Source: Cylindrotheca closterium
Taxonomy: Eukaryota; Bacillariophyta; Bacillariophyceae; Bacillariales; Bacillariaceae
Assembly (NCBI GenBank): GCA_933822405.4
Contig: CAKOGP040002402.1
Span: 8,370-72,369 of the forward strand
Reading direction: 5' to 3'
Length of the DNA: 64,000 bases
Positions 61,995-64,000 of the stretch are shown here, piece after piece. Position numbers and translations under genes: made by a program. Below the pieces are notes generated by a model that saw nothing but the letters and a program-made list of their open reading frames with translations, had not been told where the DNA came from and ran no database searches. Each line of letters starts with the position of its first letter. Position 1 is the first letter of the stretch.

Positions 61995-64000
61995 CTAGTA
62001 AATGACCACCGATGATATCCTCAAGTAGGAATCCGGGGCCACAACATCGACTGCAATTTCATAGTCATCGTTTCGACTTGGTTCCCATTTGACTCCATCT
62101 TTATTTTTCAGTACCAGGCATCCGCTTCCGATATTGACCACTTTCGTGACACTCACACCATTAATCCTAATATTGACCTTTCCATCCTCAATGTCCTCAT
62201 GCTTCAAGTCACCAACTTTGCACTTGCCCCAGTCGCATTCGCTCAGTATCAGAATGACAACACCCTCCATTTCGGATTGCTTGTATTTGTAGGCAGCCTT
62301 TTCTTTTTCATTGGGAAAGTTCAGCTGGACCACACCATCTCTATGATGCGTATAGAAAAAGTCCTTGTAGTCCGGTCTAAAAATAATAATGATAATAATA
62401 ATAAAGAGCGATGAGTTAGTATTGCAGTATTTATATGAATAATACGCATGCTTCGCGTGAGTACCATTTTTGTGCGGTTGTTCTTACCTCAGCGGCACTT
62501 CACATTGTTGACGATCCTTTCCATTGAATTCATATACAAGTCTCATTTGGCCATCGGCATTCGTTGTGTCTGCGTCATTTTTTTCAATACCGGTGTCATA
62601 TTGCTCACTTTGATACGGTGCAATACCTCCCACCTTGTCCGTGTTGGTCAAGTATCCCATGAACCGAGTGATTGCTGGAGTTCGACCGGTATGGCAAATG
62701 CTCTTGCCCTTGTAGAATAACTTTAGGTTTACATCCGGATCCAAATCCTCCAGCTTTCCACCTTTTGTACCACCATCATAGATTTTCCAAGCTTCGTCGC
62801 CCAAGTGAGCGCTCCGTATTCGATCCATCAATTCATCTTCTTCCGCTCTGAGTTCTTTCAATAACGATTCGGCATCTTGATTGCTGTGATCCGCCAAACC
62901 TTGCAAGGCCTTGATCAAATTGTCAGACAAGAACATTGCCAACATGTGTCCATCGACTCCATGTTGTTTGCTGAAGTAAACAAGTAAAGGGATGAGGGCA
63001 ATTCGGAATGACAAAAAACAGCACTTGAGATACCACTATTGGCTATACAGTAGTATATCAGCCAATCACACAATATATTCTTCTTACATTCCTGGATGCC
63101 AGCCTGCCTTGCTGGCACGATTGTCACAAATTCCTTTGGAATACTTGTCGTCTTGACAATATGGGTCTCCCTACGACAGCATGATCAGACACGTGAGTGA
63201 GTGAGTGAGTGAGCGTTGTCCATAGAGTAGAGTCTTATTCATGCATCCATTCCTTCACTTACCTTTTCAATTTTACCTTGACATTTAAAGTTCCTGACGT
63301 AATCAGGGAGTTCCTGCAATTGTGCTTCCGTCATTTCTCCCGAATCTGGAAAGGCGGCATTCATGGCATCAATAGATTTGGTCGGTCGATGAAAGGTAGG
63401 CAATCCGATTTGTTCCAGATCCAAAAGACGTTCGTCCCGACCCTTCCAACCATTGGTCCAGACACCTAACATGGCAGGCCGGCCTGGATTCAATGCGCCT
63501 CGATATCCTGTGGAATAAATGATCGGTCAAATGAGTGAATGAGTGAATGAATCAGTCGAGAAATATCAGCAAGGAATGGCAATAAATAAGGTTGTTCAGT
63601 CGTTCTTACCATAATGAAAGAGTAGAGAATCCTTTCTTCCATCCGTCATTCCATAATCCCACGCGAAAAAGTCCAGGTCAGTCCCAAAGACTTGTTCAAA
63701 GCACATAGCAATTTCCAGACCCGATCTATATTATATAGTGTAGGGAGTCGGTAATGTAAGTATCATGGTGAGTCGGTCATTCCACAATCATATAATCACA
63801 CCATCACAGGACCACGAATATGTATAAAGTTCGTACCTCGTCCCCCCCATGGCAAAATTGCGTCCTTCAAATTCCACCCCAATGGCACGGAACAAAGGTT
63901 TCATGTCCCGTTCTAAAAATGCCGTGTAGGATTCATTGAATAGATTGCCATGTCCTGCCGACGCCGAATGACCACCCGTCGCCCACACATATCTCTCATA
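61995..64000 (-). CDS. SGNH-hydrolase-like secreted protein, 5' end beyond right edge
   Basis: Six exons in the window on the minus strand: 64000-63837, 63725-63610, 63507-63263, 63170-63088, 62970-62488 and 62376-61995, with frame kept through five GT-AG introns (75-117 bp). They give 490 codons to TAA... the last residues read LRISSVVIY. The visible N-part begins YERYVWATGGHSASAGHGN, a GDS-like block, then FLERDMKPLF, GVEFEGRNFAMGGT, DLDFFAWDYGMTDGR, GVWTNGWKGRDERLL, and the block GWHPGIKQHGVDGHMLAM across introns. This order is that of a family of SGNH-type esterase-like proteins common in diatoms and oomycetes. The C-terminal 120 residues look like a beta-rich accessory domain. Substrate unknown; a secretory or surface location is inferred from the family. 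Confidence 0.8.

Noticed and set aside
1..64000. CRISPR arrays, rRNA and tRNA genes
   Set aside because: No regularly spaced identical repeats and no cloverleaf or rRNA signature seen by eye; a tRNAscan-SE run would be needed to exclude a tRNA firmly.

Overview
This window reads as nuclear DNA of a photosynthetic stramenopile, almost certainly a diatom and probably a raphid pennate one. The evidence is short GT-AG introns (about 90-650 bp), presequences with an SAF or AMAF junction typical of diatom plastid targeting, a diatom-type Ty1/copia element, a short LOV photoreceptor, a DUF6824 protein, GABA-B-like class C receptors and vWA-vWD (GDPH) secreted proteins. The species is inferred, not shown; the gene set resembles benthic pennates such as Seminavis. 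Genes are intron-poor and lie on both strands, separated by AT-rich spacers with microsatellites and short GTAC palindromes.

Layout. 1-3.1 kb: a minus-strand cluster of one basic-tailed family (a copy cut by the left edge, a terminal fragment, and a complete 446-aa copy with an internal 168-bp tandem duplication). 3.8-4.3 kb: a possible two-exon 99-aa gene. 5,282-11,974: a complete, very young Ty1/copia element with identical 186-bp LTRs, TAGTG target duplications, and gag and pol in one frame separated by a single UGA followed by CGG. 12.4-14.9 kb: an Mn-type CDF transporter and a stand-alone LOV protein. 16-22.3 kb: a disordered protein and a four-exon tesmin/TSO1-like CXC protein ending in an F-box-like segment. 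23.9-27.4 kb: a small tail-anchored protein and a plastid-targeted Lon-N-domain-like protein. 29.9-32.5 kb: a type II glycosyltransferase and a two-exon DUF6824 protein.

33.4-40.1 kb: two tandem class C GPCR genes whose ligand domain resembles a bacterial sugar-binding protein. They match almost base for base in blocks and diverge elsewhere, and a decayed dehydrogenase pseudogene and a DUF6824 relic lie between them. 40.8-47.3 kb: a 2,142-aa nuclear-type protein with a very acidic middle and a basic repeat tail. 47.5-52.9 kb: a tandem pair of secreted vWA-vWD proteins, possible adhesives. 55.3-57.5 kb: a single-pass membrane protein and a three-exon glutathione peroxidase whose active-site codon is UGA (selenocysteine). 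59-61.7 kb: a secreted membrane protein and a likely thylakoid-lumen protein. 62-64 kb: the 3' part of a six-exon SGNH-hydrolase-like secreted protein cut by the right edge.

There is no operon logic. Related functions group only where tandem duplication has occurred. The most notable points are the two recoded UGA codons (retroelement readthrough and selenocysteine), the mosaic receptor pair and the CXC/F-box architecture. All intron calls were made by eye from splice sites and frame continuity.
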